From contig NC_134137.1 in the NCBI RefSeq assembly GCF_033958435.1, positions 124,780,001 through 124,844,000 of the forward strand: 64,000 nt of DNA. Reading direction: 5' to 3'. The notes under the pieces are model-generated. The model saw only the letters and a list, made by a program, of their open reading frames with translations. It searched no databases and was not told the DNA's origin. The stretch is from Carettochelys insculpta. Lineage: Eukaryota; Chordata; Testudines; Carettochelyidae. This document shows positions 1-11,994 of the stretch, piece after piece. The position numbers and the translations under genes are program-made. How positions within the stretch are numbered: the first letter of the stretch is position 1; every line of letters starts with the position of its first letter.

Positions 1-2903
1 ATAGCCTGTGACAAATGGAAGATCAGACTAGATGACCATCATGAGCCCTTCTGGCCTTGCAATCCGTGAACTCTGGGGCAACTGCCCTACTGTCACAAAT
101 GAGGTTGGTATATTGCATTGACAACAGCATGGGCTGTAGGGCCTAGCCTGCTCTGAGAAGTGCATGGGCAAATCCCAGCACATGTACAGTGACCCTGCTG
201 AAGTCAATGAGGCTCTGAACAGGCTCAGGGCTTTGCCCACCTAGTTCTCAGCACATGAGTGAGAACTATCCAATGGTTTCTGCTTCTAATCTCTGTGATT
301 CTACAGCAGGTCTTTAGTTCCCTAAGTATATGATATTAAACTGATGTAAGAATGCCATTAGAAAGGAAGGATGATCCACTATTGAGGCGGCTAGCCAGGA
401 TTTGGTTCACTTCAATATGGGTCTGGCACAGACTCTGTGACTGTGAGCAAGTCACTTATACAGAGAGTTGTTAGTACACAGCAAGCTGAGATATAAGCTA
501 CCGTTCACTTTACACTAGTCACCGCATGCTAACTGTCCATGTAAATCTAAGGGTGCTTAGAGCTACTAGGCACTATGGATATTTAGTGCATGGTAGTAGA
601 GGACATATAGCCAGTTTATTCACATCAGCATAGTGTGCTGTAGATTTACACTCCAGCTGCTGCATACTAACTTTCCAACAGACCTTGATATCAGCTTCTC
701 TTTTGTAAAGTGAGGCTGATAGCAGTTCTTTAGTTAGTAGAGGTGTTATGAAGAGAAATATAGATTGTGAGATGCTGAGATCCAATGTCAATGGGGCCAC
801 ATACCTTAGATTACTTAAAGGAACTCAAGTTCTGCTGTACACAAAGAATAATAGAAACTTCCTAAGTTTCTTTAATATGCCCTAAACTCTCATGTGAAAG
901 TAAAACTTACTTAAAAATGAAGCTTAGTTATTGTTCAGATATTTATAATAAAATCCTAATAGTTCAGTAATTTAAAACCTGAGGATCTCCCAGCACTTCA
1001 CAGAGATGAGTAAGTATATATGTAAAACTCATCTGTCCTCAAATTAAACAGAACAAAGGGATGGGGTTGCTAAGAGCAAGGCAGCTCTTTTCCATTACAG
1101 GTCTTGTGCTTCTGTCATTACGCTGCCTTAAAAGGCTAGCTGCAGCGAGGTGTTGTGGTTCTTATCTCCTGTAGATGGCTTGTTCTTTGGAGATAATGTA
1201 TTTATAGCTCATCTAGCTACCAAATGCCTGACTGTCTAATTACTAAATACATAGTTTGGGTAATCCAGTGCAGCAATAAGCCACTGCACTAGTTCCTGTA
1301 TGCTCATTCTCAGAGTAGACGCAGAAGCATCATGAGGTAAGAGCAAATTACAAGTTGTTTTACTGTCCTTCCTCCTCACCCCCAGATAGGAAGTAGGTAG
1401 CCAACATTCTATGTATAGATTGTGAGCTAGGGGCTTCCCTTGCACAGGGAGAGGATGTATTGAGTAACTTGTTTATGTCTTGCTGTCTAACAATATACAT
1501 GTACCATTTTTCTAAGTTGCTAGCCTGCTGGTGGGAGCCAGATGCTAAATAACAGCTACTCTTTCCATATAATAACTCTTTCCATATAATACAATGTCAT
1601 GTTTTCATGTTGTGAAAGAATACAAGGATCGGTAAGTAAAGCCACTTTTCTGCACTGGAATAGGAAACTGAATGACCTCAGGCAGAAAGTTCTTGATAAA
1701 TTTTTCTCAGACATCATCTACCTCCAGCGCCCGCTGATGAATATTTGGAAACTAGCTGCAAAATTCCAAAAAGAACCATACTGCTGTTCAGCTTTTTCTC
1801 CTTGACACCATTTCCTATTGGCCTGGGCCAAATTTCAGATGATGCTCATTACATCTTTAAAAAGTTAGTTACGGATTAGAGCAAACGTGCAAAAGAAGAA
1901 GTGGAAAAGCACTGTTGTGTTACTCAGTACCAGAGCAGGAATTCTTCATAAATAATATGAGAAATAGCATTAGCAATATGTGCCAAACATCGGCTATCAA
2001 TTTAATGTCACATTAAATTACCTTTCTTCCGATCTCATGAGAGTACTGCTTTTCAAGTGAAGTCTATACGAGGAAATCTCTTTGGAAATATAAGCTTGTT
2101 TCCATATGTATATAATCGATTGTATTTTCATTCACATATTCACAGTTTTATAGAGAATACTGTTTTAATTGAGAGGACCTTTCACTCAAGGATCTCAAAA
2201 TGCTTTATATGGACAAGTAAGAATGATTACTCAGGCTGTACAGCTATGGATAAAAGCCAACACTAACAAATTCTATGCCCTAATGTTATTTACTATACTA
2301 GTATCGAGGGACCAAAATTAATGGAGGCTGATAGTCCAAGAGCTAAGCATCCACAGCTCAGGCATTACGTTAGGGTTGTAAAGGACACCTAGGGCCTGAT
2401 CCAAAATCCACTAAGTTTACAGAAATACAATGGTTGACTTCAACAGGTTTTGGATCAGACCCATGTTCAGTGTCCTCTGACCCATCTTTGGTCCCTGAGT
2501 ATACTCCCTTAGGTGCCAGGCCTCGTTCCTTTGCCTCTCCTGGAGTGGAATCATGCATTTCTCCTACCCTCAGAACAGGTTCTGGGGTATAGTACTTTAT
2601 CTCTCATGGTAGCCCAGGAGGTCTTTCTGGATGTGGCACTTGCACTTTTTCCCTTCAGGCATCCGATCAGTAGAGAATGGACTGACCAAATGATCCGTGT
2701 AAGCCAAAGAATTGCTTAATCTTAATCAAACGGAAAAAGCATAATACATGAGAAAGGAATTTAAACCGCTAGATTCAAATCTACCTTAGCTAATTTTTTA
2801 CCATTCACTGGAAAGGCCTAATTTCCTTAGACATCCCAGTGAGCGTCTGTCTATTCTTCAACTGTTCCTGTCTCCCATCTAAGCAGAGAGCATCCTTTTA
2901 ATT
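1..2903. other. Non-coding stretch, no gene recognised
   Basis: Only short, unconvincing open frames occur on either strand. A directly repeated 17-18 bp unit (CTCTTTCCATATAATA, twice) lies at about 1,558-1,592. Around 2,175-2,215 there is a weak match to an old amniote repeat of the type 'ctcaaggatctcaaaatgcttta'. Nothing else was recognised. It may be intergenic or a 5' intron of FHL2. Confidence 0.6.
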
Positions 2904-2911
2904 CTTGATAG

Positions 2912-3080
2912 CCCTGTTGTCCAACATGCTAGCCACTAGCCAGCCACGTGTGGCTATTTGACCAGTTGCATGTGGCTAGTGGGCTTGAACAATAAATATG
3001 TTTTCAGAATAATGTGGCTAGTTCACTATAGCAGTAGCTGTTGTAGTGGCTACTGCTTCGGAACCAGCTGGACAGCACAG
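2912..3080. mobile_element. Short hAT-like non-autonomous DNA transposon
   Basis: The ends form imperfect terminal inverted repeats: left CCCTGTTGTCCAAC, right end read in reverse CTGTGCTGTCCAGC. The flanking octamers are CTTGATAG (2,904-2,911) and GTTAATAG (3,081-3,088), matching at 6 of 8 positions, which fits a decayed 8-bp hAT target-site duplication. The inside repeats GTGGCTAGT-like words and has no coding potential. Family assignment rests on the ends and the duplication length only. Confidence 0.5.
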
Positions 3081-3088
3081 GTTAATAG

Positions 3089-4429
3089 TGATGTTGATCT
3101 TTTGACTTGGAGCTCTAGCAAAATAAGTTTTGTAACTTGGCTGGAAGCAAATGCTCAGACGGTGGCTCTTTATCCAGAAATTTTACTGGGGGCGGGTTTC
3201 TTATCTGGAAACACCATTCCACTTCCTGCATGTTTTTTTCCAATAAAAGCTAAATCAAAATAACTTTACAGCAAACATCCCAGTAACCAAGTTACAATAT
3301 AGCATTCATACTATAGGTCACCCACACTTGTGTCACACTAGTCTCTCGGCCAGGTCTTCACAGTCCCAGTTTCGGGCTCTAACCTCTAGGCAGAAACAAA
3401 AGAAATAAAACAATCATTCTTTCTAGACACTTACTATATCATCAGCTTTGCATGTTGATACTTTCTTGGGATTATTTGCCTTTACAAGCAATAAGTGCAA
3501 AGCTCCACAATGAAGAATTGGAAGTTTAGTTTTACAGATGCTCTTGGTCACTGTCTTGTCCAAAGATGAATTTACATTTTAAATTACTTTGAAAAAAATT
3601 CCAATGCAATTCAGGGAATTTAGAGCTTTTCATTGCGTTTGATTTTAAAAGTGAAATTTGTGTATGCAGAAAGAGAAAAAGACAGACCAAAATTAATCTG
3701 TTTTAAAAGCAGCATTAACAATAATTCTCTGCTAATTGGCATTTCAAAAATACGATAAATGGAGGAATAACTTTGCTTTTTCCCTTCCAAATAGCCAAAA
3801 ATCAGAACATGCAGCAGCGAAGAGGTGTGCTGAGAGTAAATCAGTTAAAACGTGTTATATAAGGGGAAAAAATAAACAGTTTCATAGTGTGTGGATGACA
3901 TCCTGCTCCCCTTGAAATCATTGGGAATTTTGCCCGAATCTCCCAACGATTTCAATGAGCCCCAAATTTCATCCCTTTTATTTTATTTTAAATGGCACTA
4001 AACTTGCAAGCCCCATAGCCCCATCGGAGCAGCCCTGTGCATAGATATGGAACAATACCAGAATTTCTTATTTTTCTCAATCATTCTTTTTTTTTTCTTC
4101 AGCTAAATGCAAAAAGTCTAATCAGATCATAGGAAGCAAGTAGAAGCTGCACTGCCTCAGAGAGTTGTTTTTAAGTTAGATGAATTATTACTGGCTGTAA
4201 TATTTTATCTTTAGCTTTGTACCCTGGTGAGTTCAGTCTAATGATGATAAAACTAGAGTGATTTCAACAATGTCAGTTCATCATGAAACACTGATTGGTT
4301 TTAGGCTATTTGGCTGCATATTATACATAGTTCCTACTTTTTAGAGAAGTTGTATGACCAACATAATAGGTTATCTATAGACTTTCTCTATACAGACATG
4401 AAAGAAATGAAAGTAAATGTATATTTATG
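3089..4429. other. Non-coding stretch with a small hairpin
   Basis: No gene was recognised. At about 3,911-3,962 the sequence folds back on itself: TTGAAATCATTGGGAATTTT is followed by an inverted, imperfect copy (TCCCAACGATTTCAATGAG). This resembles short fold-back repeats common in reptile DNA. The rest is AT-rich and unremarkable. Confidence 0.5.
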
Positions 4430-4525
4430 TAACAAGCAGTCCTGTAGCACCTTAGAGACTAACAAATTTATTAGGTCGTGAGCTTTGCTGGGTAAGACCC
4501 ATTTCCTCAGATGACTGATGATGGA
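4430..4525 (+). mobile_element. SINE body fragment, headless
   Basis: The sequence begins AACAAGCAGTCCTGTAGCAC and continues with GAGACTAACAAATTTATTAGG and GAGCTTT, the body of the tRNA-derived reptile SINE that recurs in this window. The tRNA-like head is absent, and the copy starts exactly at the A-rich linker between head and body. Compare the complete copies at 9,128 and 52,571. Confidence 0.8.
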
Positions 4526-4854
4526 TTTTAAAGGGATACTATGAATTTTTTAAAAAGTGGAAATAAAAATGCAAATCTCACTCCTGTTGGAAATTGATTG
4601 CTACAATTATTACCTAGCATTGCTACAACGGAAAGTAATCAGAAGAAAAGATATTTTTCCTCTTTTTCAAGGTTGTCAGTGTTATGCCTTTGACAGCACT
4701 TTAAGTGTAATCAGTTTCATAGATTTCTCCTTATGATAAGTTTTCTCTATTGCCTGTGATGATCTTTCATATGGCAACAGGTAAGAGTAAAGGAATTTTT
4801 TTTAAAAATTGGAAAATATAATTTTTCCAACCCACATTGCCATGTGCATACAAG

Positions 4855-4936
4855 GGCTGTGTCTACACGTGCCCCAAACTTCGAAATGGCCATGCAAATG
4901 GCCATTTCGAAGTTTGGGGCACGTGTAGACACAGCC
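4855..4936. mobile_element. Perfect fold-back MITE (Harbinger-like)
   Basis: This is an 82-bp palindrome with two perfectly complementary 39-bp arms and a 4-base loop (GCAA). It begins GGCTGTGTCTACACGTGCCC and ends with its exact reverse complement. The flanks carry AAG on both sides (4,852-4,854 and 4,937-4,939), fitting a 3-bp target-site duplication as in PIF/Harbinger elements. The arms match the terminal part of the larger element ending at 62,427. It has no coding capacity. Confidence 0.85.
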
Positions 4937-4939
4937 AAG

Positions 4940-7900
4940 ATGGCCAGAGGTAAAGTATGAAACTACTTCTAATATTCAATATACACACCCAGAGTTCAAG
5001 TTAGAACATTCCCTTTAAGGCTGATAATGATTTTTAACCTACTGATATTTTAATGTAAATTTACATACTTTCCCTTGCAGGAGGCTAGGTTTTCAGTGTA
5101 ACACAGATAGCACGCTCCACAAGACTGTTGCAAAAATCCGATCAATCTGTTTTGATGAATGGATAAGGCGACCATTCTGGCCTGCAATTTTATAATCCAT
5201 TTCTTAGCAAAGGTGCAGGGAAAGAAAGATAAATCGCAGGAAGGTTACCAAATATTTCCAGCTTTGCTTGCACTTGTTGACAGTTTTTCACCCGTTTTAC
5301 TCCAATGGCCAGATGGTACTGAAAGGAGGCTGTGTGTATCCACCGCACACTTCCCCTGAAACGTTGGCTCCTGTCATGCGGGCCCGAGCCTGACTTGCCT
5401 CTCCGGGTGTTGTGACGCTCATACATATGATCACAACACCAGATGGGTTTGGCCTATCTGTCCCCTGTACTCGGAGGACCAGATGGGCCATACCCACGTG
5501 GCACTGCAACCCCATTTCCCAGGTTGCAATTCCACTTGGTTTCACAGCTGTTATTCAGCTGACCACTTCCAAGACCCAGGTGACAAAATCGTAGCCCTGT
5601 TAATGAATATCACCACCCAGTAACCCATAATGCAGCCACGTATCCTGTTTATATCACCCTGAGCGCTTTAAATCCAGAAGTAGGAAGGAAATTATCGCAG
5701 TGCAGTCCTGTGTATCTATTTCCACTGCTGCTGTGGCAAGCTGGGGAAATGAAGGTGAATGAGACCTACTGTCTGCAATAACCATGAGCTCCAGGAGCTG
5801 AGAAGGGTTTGGAGGCTGCGTAGGGCCCAATAAGAGACTGAAGTCCTAGCGAAGTTCTGTTGTCTGGTTCCATTGTACCTCTCTCGACTGGCATCCCAGG
5901 ACCTGAGTGGTCCAGGAAGAGGGGATTTGCCAGATCAGGGGAGGTCTGGAGGGAAAGCCCCACTCCTGCAGGGCTGCCAGGCTCCCCCCGACTCTGGCAG
6001 GGGTCCCCTTGGCTGTGGATCTGCCATCAGGGCATGCCCCAGCCAGGTCCCAGCTATGGGGCTGCCAGTGGGGCTCTACACCCTAGCTGGCTTCCAGCCA
6101 TGGCGCTGACGGGGTTCTGCGGCTGCTGTCTGGTTCAGCAACATCCTTTGTCCTACTGGAGGAGGGAGTTTGCCGAATGAGGCAGTTTGAACCTGTACTA
6201 GTGATGCACAACAAAATTAGAGGGAGAAAAATGCTAAGGGAATAAACTGCATTTACAGGTGTGCTTTTTTTAAACAAACAAAACAAAAAAAAAACCATCC
6301 AGGTTTAGATGCCAATTCAGAAGAACAGTTTTAAAGCTATTTTAAGTACGTGCATACTACCTACTATCCAAGTGCCTCACAATTTTTAATACCAGCCCTT
6401 CGGCAGAGCAAACACCCATGCATGCGGGGGCTAGAGGGGTACACACAGGATCACATTTCCCCCACCCCAATTTCTGCCAGGTCATGCTGGCCGGGCCCCC
6501 TCACAGTGTGGCAACTCCTGGAGCTGGTGAGCTGCAAACTCTGGCTGCCGGGAAAAGCAGTCACAAACAGCTGCAAGCTGCAAGGAGGGCTGCTAAGAAT
6601 AAGCGGGAGGGGTGTGACTCACGCTGCTGTGGGGAGGGTGAAGTTTTAATTGTGACCCCCGCATCAGCAAGTACTAGTCGTCTCTGCCTGTGAGATAACA
6701 ATACTTCTCTGTCTCCCTATCACAAATAAGGAACAGGGAGAGATTACATGACTCGCCCAAGGTCACACAGGACAACTATATCTAATCAGGGAACTAACAC
6801 AGCTCCTCTATAACCCAAGCCTAGTCACTCCTCCACACTTCATCTTTTATGAACTACGATGCTTTCCTGAATCATAGGAATGAGGTCAGCGGGGGTCCTC
6901 CCAAGGAACACATCGCGAAGCTGCTGCCATAAGAACACACTGTAATAACACGGATGCGACCCACTTCCTGCTCATTGTTCCCTTTTGTCTTCTTTCTTCT
7001 TGTCATTATTCTGTGCTTTGGTGGGGTGAAGTGAACCTTTCGTATTGCTCTAGCACCACTTCCTGATCTTGTTTCAATGCTTCAAGAGTCTCAGGTCGGG
7101 GCCTGAGACTGCAGAAATGAGCAGCTTATGTCAAAAGAATGTGATGTTGGTAGCAGAAACACGTGGTAATGAATTCTTCCTTCTCAGCTGGAGGAAGACT
7201 GTAGCTGCAATAGGAGGCAATACTTTGCAGAAATCATTCCCCCTTGTAAGCAAAAAGGAAGTGAAACAGATTTAAGACAATGGGCTTCCTGTTACACATG
7301 GTAACAATGGCCTGCGTGTGAAGAGCTGGATGACTCAAGAGGCTGGCAATGGAATATGAAGTCCATTGCTTCTAAGCGTCTCAGGTTTGTTTCCAGCTTG
7401 GATCAGTGCTGACTGAAACCTGTATCTGATGTTTGCTCTGTGGCCAGCTACACACGAAATGAGTTGGGCAACTGGGTCTGGTTCCTGCTAGGCTGCTGTC
7501 CATCTTATGGCAACAACCATCAAAAACTGGCAACCTGGCTGGCCATCTCAATGAAGGCAAAGGACTAAATGAGCAGAGAACCTGAGCTACTTTATCCTGC
7601 TACAGGTGACCCCTCCAGTTCAGGGCGATACCTATTATTTAGGAACATCAGTGGTATTGGCAATCTAGCACTACGCTTCCTTTGGTTTGTGCAGAGGTGG
7701 GCAAAGTGCCCAGAGAGTTAGTTCCATAAAAGTGCAGCTGTTCTCACCTCTGGATACTTGGAGCACAATCAAGATGTAGGACGTGTGTGGCACGTGCACA
7801 TGCCTGCGTGTGCATGTGGGTGCATTTTTACTCAAGTATTTTTCCAGAGGGACAACGGCAACTTGTACTGAAGGATGTTCCCCACCCTGCGTCCCCCACA

Positions 7901-8290
7901 GCAGTACTGTTACTCAAGTAACTTTTGGGGTACATTTTCCACCTCTGGTTTTATGCACAATGCGATTCAGTTAAAATTCACCCCCAGCGGTTCAGCGGAA
8001 CTTTCCTTTTCCAAACACTGAAAAGCCATAGAACGGTATTTGTACACTAAGCACCAGCCAGGCCTCACTGCTTAAACAGGAAGAATTTTAACACTAGCAA
8101 ATTGGGCTCATTGTCTATATCTGTACCTATTTCAAAACCTCCTCATAAGAGCAGGTCCATTTGTTTTAAACTGGTAAGAGCAATGTACTTTGGGACCAAG
8201 ACTTCTTCCTACAATAGGGTTCAGCCCTGTGCACATTTATGCCAAGTTATATGTTTTTGCAAAAATGAATTTGCAATGGAAGTGCTAAGC
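4940..8290. other. Non-coding stretch with old repeat fragments
   Basis: No gene was recognised. The 5,760-6,180 and 6,400-6,660 intervals are GC-richer but have no frame with recognisable protein. At about 6,735-6,835 the words GACTCGCCCAAGGTCACACAGG followed by a decayed tail resemble the conserved core of ancient MIR/L2-type repeats. A G/T-rich run (GTGTGTGG...GCATGTGGGTG) lies at about 7,780-7,825. The remainder is unassigned. Confidence 0.5.
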
Positions 8291-9092
8291 CAGTGTCTCT
8301 CAACACGTGGTATGCGCGCCCTCCGGGGGGTATGCACGCTGCAGCTGTATGCAGCCCTTTGAGCAATAAAGTGCTGGGAGCCATGAGAGTGCTGTGTGCC
8401 ACTCTGCACACACATCCCACCCTAACACTTGGCGGGAGAAGCGCGTGGCATCGGTAATGGTGGCGGCGGCAGCGGCCGCTACAGTGAGTCGCCAGCATTG
8501 GATTACAGCTGAGGGGGGCAGTTCCTGGCTCTGGAGGAGGGGAGGGGGGAATTGGGTTAAAGCAGGGAGCTGGGGGTGCCTGGCTCTGGAATATTATGCT
8601 TGTTATCTGAAGTAAGTGATAAAATTGCTATTTGTACAATTTTAGTTTAGTATTTATAATTACAACTGCAATGGTTTTAAATGGAACAATTCCATGTGAA
8701 AAAGAAGAATAAAACTGCAGATTGGGAAGAAGGTCATACACAGGAAACTGCGTCAAAAACAGTGATTTAATTGCGGCCCTTGGCAATTTGAAACCTAGGC
8801 TTGAACATTTGATTTCATCCAAACAAGCTCAAATTTTGCATTAAATTAATTATAATTTTTATTGTAATTCCATTCATATTTGCATAAAACTATATAGATA
8901 TGCATGAATAAAAAACCCTGGACTTATTTTATGCTCATCTAATTTCTATTATTTATCCTTTTTCACAGTCATAAGTACAATGGCAAGTTTATTGGCTATA
9001 GCAATTTCTTCCAATCAACCAGTTACAATTAAGTTGTTTAAACAAATGTGTTGCAACGATGGAAAATATTTGTGTATCTAACTATTTGGGGT

Positions 9093-9115
9093 ACACACGC
9101 ACACACAGACACACA
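9093..9115. repeat. Short CA-rich microsatellite
   Basis: An interrupted (CA)n run followed by ATATAAATATATAG, immediately upstream of the SINE at 9,128. Confidence 0.8.
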
Positions 9116-9127
9116 TATAAATATATA

Positions 9128-9395
9128 GTAACAGAGAGGGAGCCGTGCTCGTCTATATACTATCAAAACAAAAAAGCAGTCCAGTAGCACTTTAAAGACT
9201 AACAAAATAATTTATTAGGTGAGCTTTCGTCGGACAGACCCACTTTTTCAGACCATAGCCATACCAGAACAGACTCAATATTTAAGTCACAGAGAACCAA
9301 AAATAGTTATCAAAGTTAACAAATCGGAAGAATTATTACCAAGGTGAGCAAATCAGAGAGCAGAGGGTCAGAAGAAGGGGGACTATATATAAAAG
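9128..9395 (+). mobile_element. tRNA-derived SINE, near full length
   Basis: The head GTAACAGAGAGGGAGCCGTG is followed by an A-rich linker (ATCAAAACAAAAAAGCAGTCC), the body GTAGCACTTTAAAGACTAACA, and GAGCTTTCGTCGGACAGACC. A longer tail (ATAGCCATACC...GTGAGCAAATCAGAGAGCAG) follows. This is the reference, non-palindromic form against which the fold-back copies can be compared. It sits inside the hAT-like element at 8,291-9,427 and is therefore younger than it. Confidence 0.85.
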
Positions 9396-9427
9396 GGTAC
9401 TTTAAAAAAAAAGGTTCAGAAACCCTG

Positions 9428-10267
9428 TTTTAAACAGACAATTTGATTTGGATTGTGCCTGATCATTGGTGCTATCCTACCTTGATGCCATGAATAGGAA
9501 CTGGAATATTGGAACTGGAATATGTTTGGGGTGTTTTTACTGACCCACTTTTCAAACATATCAGAACTCCTCCAGTGAGGATGGCTGTTGACCACCTACA
9601 ACAGAGGATTCCATCATTTTATGCTTTATCTTTTGAAGTAGGAATGATTTTTTTTAAATCTTAAACTTTCCTGTTAAAGGTTTCTTATCATTTAAAATAT
9701 TTTGCCTTTGCTTTTCAAAACACCCCTGCTCTTTTGTATTCCTATGTTCAAGTTTAACTCTTTCTCACTGCACCCAGGCTTAAAATCCAATTCTCTCTAA
9801 AAAAGAGACTGTAAAAGTGGCCTGGCAGAGTTCCACATTTATCATGTCTCAATGATTTCTCTATTAGGCATGCTAAGTTTACACAGATAATGATGGATGT
9901 ACTATCAGTCTGGCAAGGTCAACTAAGGATCTGAATGTCAAGCTGCTTGTTTTTTTTCTAGCTCAGGGATCACAGTGCAGGCTTGCCTGACCAGCAATGA
10001 AAGAGCCCTGCAGTCTGAGCCCCAGAAGTCCAAATCAGCTGGCACAGACCAGCTATGAATTGGGTTTGGGTTGGTTTGTTTTCTGCAGTAGAGTCAAACC
10101 CTGAGAGCCTGGGGCTGCAGCAAGCAGTCTGTATCTTAGTCCAAAAGAAAATAGGGTGACACCAAGTCTAAATCATGTCTACCAAGGGTCTCACTGTGAA
10201 TGCCAGGTATGGGGGAGGCAGCGTGGGTTTAGATTTCTTGGTTTAAATGCACTTTGGAAGATGAATA
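9428..10267. other. Non-coding stretch, nothing recognised
   Basis: Neither strand carries a convincing frame, and I see no repeat with clear ends. Confidence 0.5.
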
Positions 10268-10376
10268 AATCATACAGTTATACCCCGAGATACACCTATT
10301 CGAGTTGCGAGAATTCGACTTTATGAGGAGTTTCATTTAATACCCCTACTTCAGCTTACGAGGCATTTCTTCGCAT
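10268..10376. mobile_element. Possible DNA-transposon terminus
   Basis: The segment reads TACAGTTATACCCCGAGATA, then ATTCGAGTTGCGAGAATTCG and ACTTTATGAGG. This style (TAC...CGAG...GCGAG...CGAC) resembles ends of Tc1/mariner- or Tigger-like elements. No matching inverted end was found within the next kilobase. It directly abuts the PDE8B-like fragment. Confidence 0.35.
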
Positions 10377-10589
10377 TTACAAAGACTGGCTTGGAGGCTG
10401 GCGGCTCTGGTAGGCGAGCACGGAGGGGATGGAGTCGGCCGTGTTGGTCTTGACGAAGAGGCCATGCAGGGGGGCGGTGGGGCCCTACGAGAGGGCGGCA
10501 GTCTGGTGCGGGGAGGTAGACTCGTCCGAGTCCCGGCAGTAGATCACCCCCCCGCTCTGCGAGACATCGATGCTGGGCGTGCAGCCCAT
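10377..10589 (-). pseudogene. PDE8B: PDE8B first-exon-like fragment
   Basis: Read on the minus strand from an ATG at 10,589, the frame gives [18 protein letters not shown] followed by [11 protein letters not shown], closely matching the known N-terminus of the cAMP phosphodiesterase PDE8B ([21 protein letters not shown]). After an in-frame TAG at codon 35 (10,485-10,487; a glutamine in mammals), homology continues as GPTAPLHGLFVKTNTADSIP, and the frame ends at TAA (10,377-10,379) after 70 codons. Relative to mammals it has one extra Gly. Only the part corresponding to roughly the first 60 residues is present; the PAS and catalytic domains are absent. The GC-rich DNA at 10,590-10,900 may be its former 5' flank. 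The stop codon and isolated location point to a copied fragment, not the working gene. Confidence 0.75.
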
Positions 10590-11994
10590 CGCAGCCCCAC
10601 TGCTGCTGCCGCTCACCCCCGGGGTGGTTAGGGGGCCACTGCCGCCCACCCTGCACAGCTGTGCCTCGGGCGCCACTCTCTGGCTGTGGCACTCCCTCCC
10701 ATTTAGCGCCTGGCTCACCCACCACTGCCACCTCGGCTGCCACTGGCAGGGCCTCTCCGCCGCGCAGCCCCACACAAGTGAGGCATCGCCCCTTGCCAGA
10801 CGGGGCCCCCCTCTGCCTGCCTACCTCCCCGTGCGGCCAGCCCCTGGCAGCACCCACTCCATGCTATGTCTCTGTGTCACTGCATGAGGCTCCTTCCAGG
10901 GGCGAGGCCACTGGGCCAGCAAGGTGTCATGGGTAGCAACTAGCAGGCAGAGTCTAAGCATTTTAGGGCCCAGGGCAAGCAGCTATTTTCCCACCCCCAA
11001 GAAGTGACATGGGGAGACGTGGGCTCACTTGGCTTCCACTCAGTTTTCTGCCTTCTGTTTAGCACAGAGGTGCACCCCATCGTTTGAAAACTGTGGTCTC
11101 CCGCCTCAGGCTGGCAGATAAGAAGCTGGTAGGTGCTGCCTGGTTCTGCACGCCCAAGTAGCAGCAGTGGTGGCTGGCGCTCCAGGTCCCTTTGAAACAC
11201 CAGGCAACTGCACCCCTTGCCCAGCACCCCCATTGGTGGGCCTGCCTCTATCAGCTTTCACAGGTGCTAAGGTTCTTCTCTGCAATGAAGAATCTGGATG
11301 CCTGTAAAAGCAGCTGGAAGCAGTCAGCACCACAGCCTGGTAAACCTGCCTGCTAGACTCCATGAGAACAGGGCTGGGATTCTGGAGGCCTTTGCTGTGT
11401 TCCTCATTGTCACCAGCTCACTAGGCCATGTTGGATAAGGCACCTAAGCTCACTATGCATCAGACAGCTCGTCTATAAAGTGTTTTACAAATGCTTGGCT
11501 ACCTTTGTACAGCCCTTTGCACCCCGTAGGAGGAAATTACTATGCACTGCACAAGCCAGGTCTGTTATTAGTTTACTTTAAAATCCTGTACACTGAATTC
11601 CGTCATCGCATGCTTTCAAGCTGCATGTTTTGTAAAGGCAAGAGAGGCCATTCTGGGCTCTCTCCTGACCTGCAGCAATCCATTAGGAAGGAGCTGCCTT
11701 CCAATATGCACATCCCTCAGTGCTGGGAAGAAGCAGCAGGAGTGTTGGCGGGAAGCAGGACAAAGCCTTTCCACATCTCCGTTAACAAAATTCCTGTCAT
11801 ATCGTCTGTGTTTATTTCTCACTTCCTGCCTAGTTCCCCTTTATAGCTGCATCTGTAACACTGACAGACCCCAGTCAGCCAGGGGTGGGATCAAACCGGG
11901 GCTCGTTGGAGCTTCATGCTCCAACTGGTGGTTCAAGAGCTAAAACAAACCTTTTTTTGAGCTAAACCTGTAGCAGGCACATCAGTCTCTATCT
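10590..11994. other. GC-rich flank, then unassigned non-coding DNA
   Basis: 10,590-10,930 is GC-rich and could be the former 5' flank or leader copied with the PDE8B-like fragment; this is inference. A tRNA-like B-box word (GGTTTGATCCCACCCC) appears on the minus strand near 11,885-11,900, without a full cloverleaf. The rest has no recognisable gene. Confidence 0.45.

Larger units (their letters stand above)
8291..9427. mobile_element. hAT-like non-autonomous transposon with nested SINE
   Basis: The left end CAGTGTCTCTCAACACGTGG and the right end read in reverse (CAGGGTTTCTGAACCTT) form imperfect terminal inverted repeats typical of hAT elements. The left half contains the GGTATGCGCGCC...GGGGGTATGC motif seen after such ends. 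The flanking octamers TGCTAAGC and TTTTAAAC match at 5 of 8 positions. A SINE has inserted at 9,128. No transposase is visible, and a GC-rich stretch at 8,390-8,590 has no convincing frame. Confidence 0.55.

Noticed and set aside
5297..5594. Overlapping open frames on both strands near 5.4 kb
   Set aside because: Short, mutually overlapping and without recognisable motifs.
10351..10857. 168-codon open frame on the minus strand
   Set aside because: It overlaps the PDE8B-like fragment in another frame; the recognisable homology lies in the other frame, so this one is a GC-rich shadow.
11880..11905. Possible tRNA gene (B-box-like GGTTTGATCCC on minus strand)
   Set aside because: No matching A box or cloverleaf could be formed by eye around it.
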